The notes under the pieces are model-generated. The model ran no database searches and had not been told where the DNA came from. It was given only the letters and a program-made list of their open reading frames with translations. A stretch of DNA of 64,000 bases. Origin: Rhodanobacter ginsengisoli (GTDB taxonomy: Bacteria; Pseudomonadota; Gammaproteobacteria; Xanthomonadales; Rhodanobacteraceae). The translations under genes were made by a program, and so were the position numbers. This document shows positions 61,870-64,000 of this stretch, in pieces (position 1 is the first letter of the stretch; the number at the start of each line of letters is the position of its first letter). Location of the stretch: positions 806,001 to 870,000 of the forward strand of contig NZ_JBHSNF010000001.1 in the NCBI RefSeq assembly GCF_042657065.1, read 5' to 3'.

Positions 61870-61963
61870 CAACCCCTCCCGAACCGGCTTCCGGTGAGGC
61901 CACCTGTTTTAGCAGTCCCCGCGGCTGCTGTCGCGGGGTGGCGGCCGGTCACCGCCGGCACGT

Positions 61964-63475
61964 TCAGGCGGGCGCAGGCCCGGAACCTGCCTGATCGGGC
62001 GGTTCCAGCTCAAACCATCGCCTGATGCGTGCCAGCGCGGCCGCGCCGTCGCCGCCCCGCGGCGCGAACTCGTTGGTGGCCGGCGAGTACACATAGTCCT
62101 TCGCCCACTCCGCGACATGCGCCACGATCTCCCGTACCGCATGGATCGCGTGGTCGATGTCGGCGGTCGTGCTGCTGGGATGGAACGACAGCCGTACCCA
62201 GCCCGGTTTTTCCGACAGGTCGCCCTGGTCGATGCGATCGGTGATCGAGTGCGACCGCGACGGATCCACATGCAGCAGGTAGTGACCGTAGGTGCCGGCG
62301 CAGGAACAGCCGCCGCGCGCCTGCACGCCAAAGCGGTCGTTCAGCAGTTGAACGATCAGGTTGTAGTGGATGTCCTCGACGTAGAACGAGAAGATCGCCA
62401 GCCGCTGCCGGTGCGCCCGTGCCAGCAGATGCACGCCGGGAATCGCCTGCAGCGCATCCATCACGTAGGGAACGATGGCTTCCTCGCGCCGGCGCATCGC
62501 CTCCACACCCATCTGGTGCTTCAACTGCACCGCCAGTGCGGCCTTGATCGTCTGCAGGAATCCCGGCGTGCCGGCGTCCTCGCGGGCCTCGATGTCGTCC
62601 AGGAACGAGTACTGCCCCCACGGGTTGGTCCAGTTCACGGTACCGCCACCGGAATCGTCGGGGACGGTGTTGCGGTACAGCTCGCGGTTGAAGATCAGCG
62701 CGCCCGACGAGCCCGGTCCGCCGAGGAACTTGTGCGGCGACCACAGCACCGCATCGAGCCGCTCCTCGGGATCGGCCGGATGCATGTCGATGTCCACGTA
62801 CGGCGCCGACGCGGCGAAGTCGATGAACGCCACGCCGCCCGCGCGATGCATCAGCCTGGCCATCGCGTGGTACGGCGTGCAGACACCGGTGACGTTCGAG
62901 CAGGCGGTGAAGGAACCGATCTTCAGCGGACGGTGGCGATACTCCTGCAGCAGTGTCTCCAGCGCGGCCAGATCCACCAGGCCCTGCGGATCCGGCGGCA
63001 CCACCACCACGTCGGCAATGGTCTCGTACCACGACGTCTGGTTGGAGTGGTGCTCCATGTGGGTGATGAACACCACCGGGCGTTCCGCCTCCGGGATATC
63101 CACGAAACGGCGCAGGCCCTGCGGCGCCTTCAGTCCGAGGATGCGCTGGAATTTGTTGATCACACCGGTCATGCCGGTGCCGGTGGAAATGATCAGGTCG
63201 TCGGATCGCGCGTTGACGTGCGCCTTGAGGATGCGATGCGCCTCGTGGTACGCCAGCGTCATCGCCCGGCCGGTTTCGCTGCTCTCCGAGTGGGTGTTGC
63301 CCACGTACGGGCCGAAGCGCTCCAGCAGCGACTGCTCGATCGGCCGGTACAGGCGGCCGCTCGCGGTCCAGTCGGCGTAGACGATGCGCTGCTCGCCATA
63401 CGGCGAACGGAACGTCTGCTCGTGACCGACGATGTTGGCGCGGTAGGGAGCAAAGTGTTGTTCGAGGGAATCCAT
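61964..63475 (-). CDS. Class V aminotransferase / cysteine-desulfurase-like protein
   Basis: 503 residues, longer than SufS. PLP fold marks: YADWTASGRLYRPIEQSLLE at the N-terminus, STGTGMTGVINKF, THMEHHSNQTSWYE, VAFIDFAASAPYVDIDMHPA, and the PLP Lys in LWSPHKFLGGPGSSG. A Cys lies in RGGCSCAGTYGHYLL at the place of the SufS/NifS active-site loop. It could act on cysteine or a related amino acid. No suf or isc genes are near it. Confidence 0.8.
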   Translation of the reverse strand: MDSLEQHFAPYRANIVGHEQTFRSPYGEQRIVYADWTASGRLYRPIEQSLLERFGPYVGNTHSESSETGRAMTLAYHEAHRILKAHVNARSDDLIISTGTGMTGVINKFQRILGLKAPQGLRRFVDIPEAERPVVFITHMEHHSNQTSWYETIADVVVVPPDPQGLVDLAALETLLQEYRHRPLKIGSFTACSNVTGVCTPYHAMARLMHRAGGVAFIDFAASAPYVDIDMHPADPEERLDAVLWSPHKFLGGPGSSGALIFNRELYRNTVPDDSGGGTVNWTNPWGQYSFLDDIEAREDAGTPGFLQTIKAALAVQLKHQMGVEAMRRREEAIVPYVMDALQAIPGVHLLARAHRQRLAIFSFYVEDIHYNLIVQLLNDRFGVQARGGCSCAGTYGHYLLHVDPSRSHSITDRIDQGDLSEKPGWVRLSFHPSSTTADIDHAIHAVREIVAHVAEWAKDYVYSPATNEFAPRGGDGAAALARIRRWFELEPPDQAGSGPAPA

Positions 63476-63656
63476 GGACGATCTCGGGAAAATAGTGTCA
63501 ACCGGGCGTCGAGACCGGCGCCAGCATGCACTTTAGCGCACCCGTCCGACGGACCGCCGCAGCCCTTCGCTGGTGCGGGCCGGCCAGGCGGGGAATCTGC
63601 GGGGCCTGAGGCCGGACCCCCTCTTGACGGTCGAGCGCATCATGGCGGTTATCTGC

Positions 63657-63686
63657 TTGACATCGTCATTTCGCCAGACCGATGCT
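63657..63686 (+). promoter_or_regulatory. Possible housekeeping promoter
   Basis: TTGACA at 63657-63662 is a perfect -35; 18 bases later GATGCT is a poor -10. It lies 50 bases before the gene at 63738. The gap from the minus-strand aminotransferase (63476-63737) has no other element I can support. Confidence 0.3.
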
Positions 63687-63737
63687 TTTGCCCTCTGTTG
63701 ACAGCTTTCTTCGGTGCATCCGTCGGGAGGTACAGAC

Positions 63738-64000
63738 ATGTCGACATGGCACAAACCCATGACAGCAGCGTGCTCGATCGGTGCCACTCTGTGGGCGCTC
63801 GCCATCGCGGCGGCGCAGGCGCCGGGGGCCTTGCCCGGCGATGAAGCGATGACCTGCGCACAGATCGCCGCCGAGCTCGGTCCCTACATGCAGCGAATGA
63901 CGCCGGGCGTCACCGATCTGGCGGCCACCGGGCAGGAGGTGATCCATCGCGGGAACAAACGCGTCGCCGGGGAGACGCCGGCCGCCGTGGGGCTGACGGC
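63738..64000 (+). CDS. Secreted protein of unknown function (partial, cut by window end)
   Basis: The first 87 codons of a gene that continues beyond the window, from ATG 63738 with GGGAGG upstream. Signal-like N-terminus (MTAACSIGATLWALAIAAAQ), then MTCAQIAAELGPYMQRMTPG. The single Cys after the signal region (TCAQI) and the helical start are seen in several small periplasmic proteins of this group. Family not recognised. Confidence 0.6.
   Translation, partial: MSTWHKPMTAACSIGATLWALAIAAAQAPGALPGDEAMTCAQIAAELGPYMQRMTPGVTDLAATGQEVIHRGNKRVAGETPAAVGLT

Overview
The window is one long flagellar and chemotaxis locus of a high-GC gammaproteobacterium. Gene order (cheV-flgBCDEFGHIJKL-fliC-fliD-fliS-fliT-pilZ-fleQ-fliEFGHIJK-fliLMNOPQR-flhB-flhA-flhF-flhG-fliA-cheYZA-motCD-cheW, then a second che operon) is that of Lysobacterales (Xanthomonadales). 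A Rhodanobacteraceae-like genus such as Dyella, Rhodanobacter or Luteibacter is my best guess; this is inference from gene order and composition. FlhF, FlhG and FleQ together point to polar flagella.

Layout. 1-153: tail of cheV. 315-10747: rod, hook, ring and junction genes flgB-flgL, behind a sigma-54 promoter. 11013-14849: flagellin, cap and export chaperones (fliC, fliD, fliS, fliT), fliC behind a sigma-28 promoter. 14960-17354: an atypical PilZ protein and the sigma-54 activator FleQ, with two CRP-type palindromes between them. 17519-24367: fliEFGHIJK behind a second sigma-54 promoter. 24803-32179: fliLMNOPQR-flhB-flhA behind a third. 32328-35333: flhF, flhG, fliA. 35399-41364: first chemotaxis/motor set (cheY, cheZ, cheA, motC, motD, cheW, DUF2802). 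41393-42867, minus strand: an FlhB C-domain protein and a FliK-like protein. 43041-52397: second chemotaxis set (STAS, cheY, cheA, cheW, mcp, cheR, cheD, cheB, short transducer, STAS) behind a sigma-28 promoter. From 52398 on the content is unrelated: two tandem small secreted paralogues, a NUDIX hydrolase, a 5'-3' exonuclease, a nitroreductase, an outer-membrane protein, a subtilase lipoprotein, an anti-sigma/ECF sigma pair, a TIGR03118-type secreted protein, an EreA/ChaN-like secreted protein, a class V aminotransferase, and the start of a secreted protein cut by the window edge.

How it works together. The sites fit a three-tier cascade. FleQ, itself possibly under a CRP-like protein, would activate sigma-54 promoters at flgB, fliE and fliL. 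The fliL-to-fliA stretch then supplies FliA. FliA would fire the sigma-28 sites at fliC, at the divergent fliK-like/STAS-che region, and possibly inside the second che operon.

Most unusual observations. (1) Four intra-operon gaps (fliH-fliI, fliJ-fliK, flhA-flhF, motD-cheW) are each spanned exactly by a small open frame that starts in an ATGA overlap with the upstream stop and ends in an ATGA overlap with the downstream start, as if to relay ribosomes. (2) A perfect 15-bp inverted repeat brackets the cheZ-cheA gap and covers the cheA ribosome-binding region. (3) CheD and the short transducer share a GE[V/I]ELF C-terminus. (4) CheA-1 carries duplicated EFEALLD linear motifs where a P2 domain would be.
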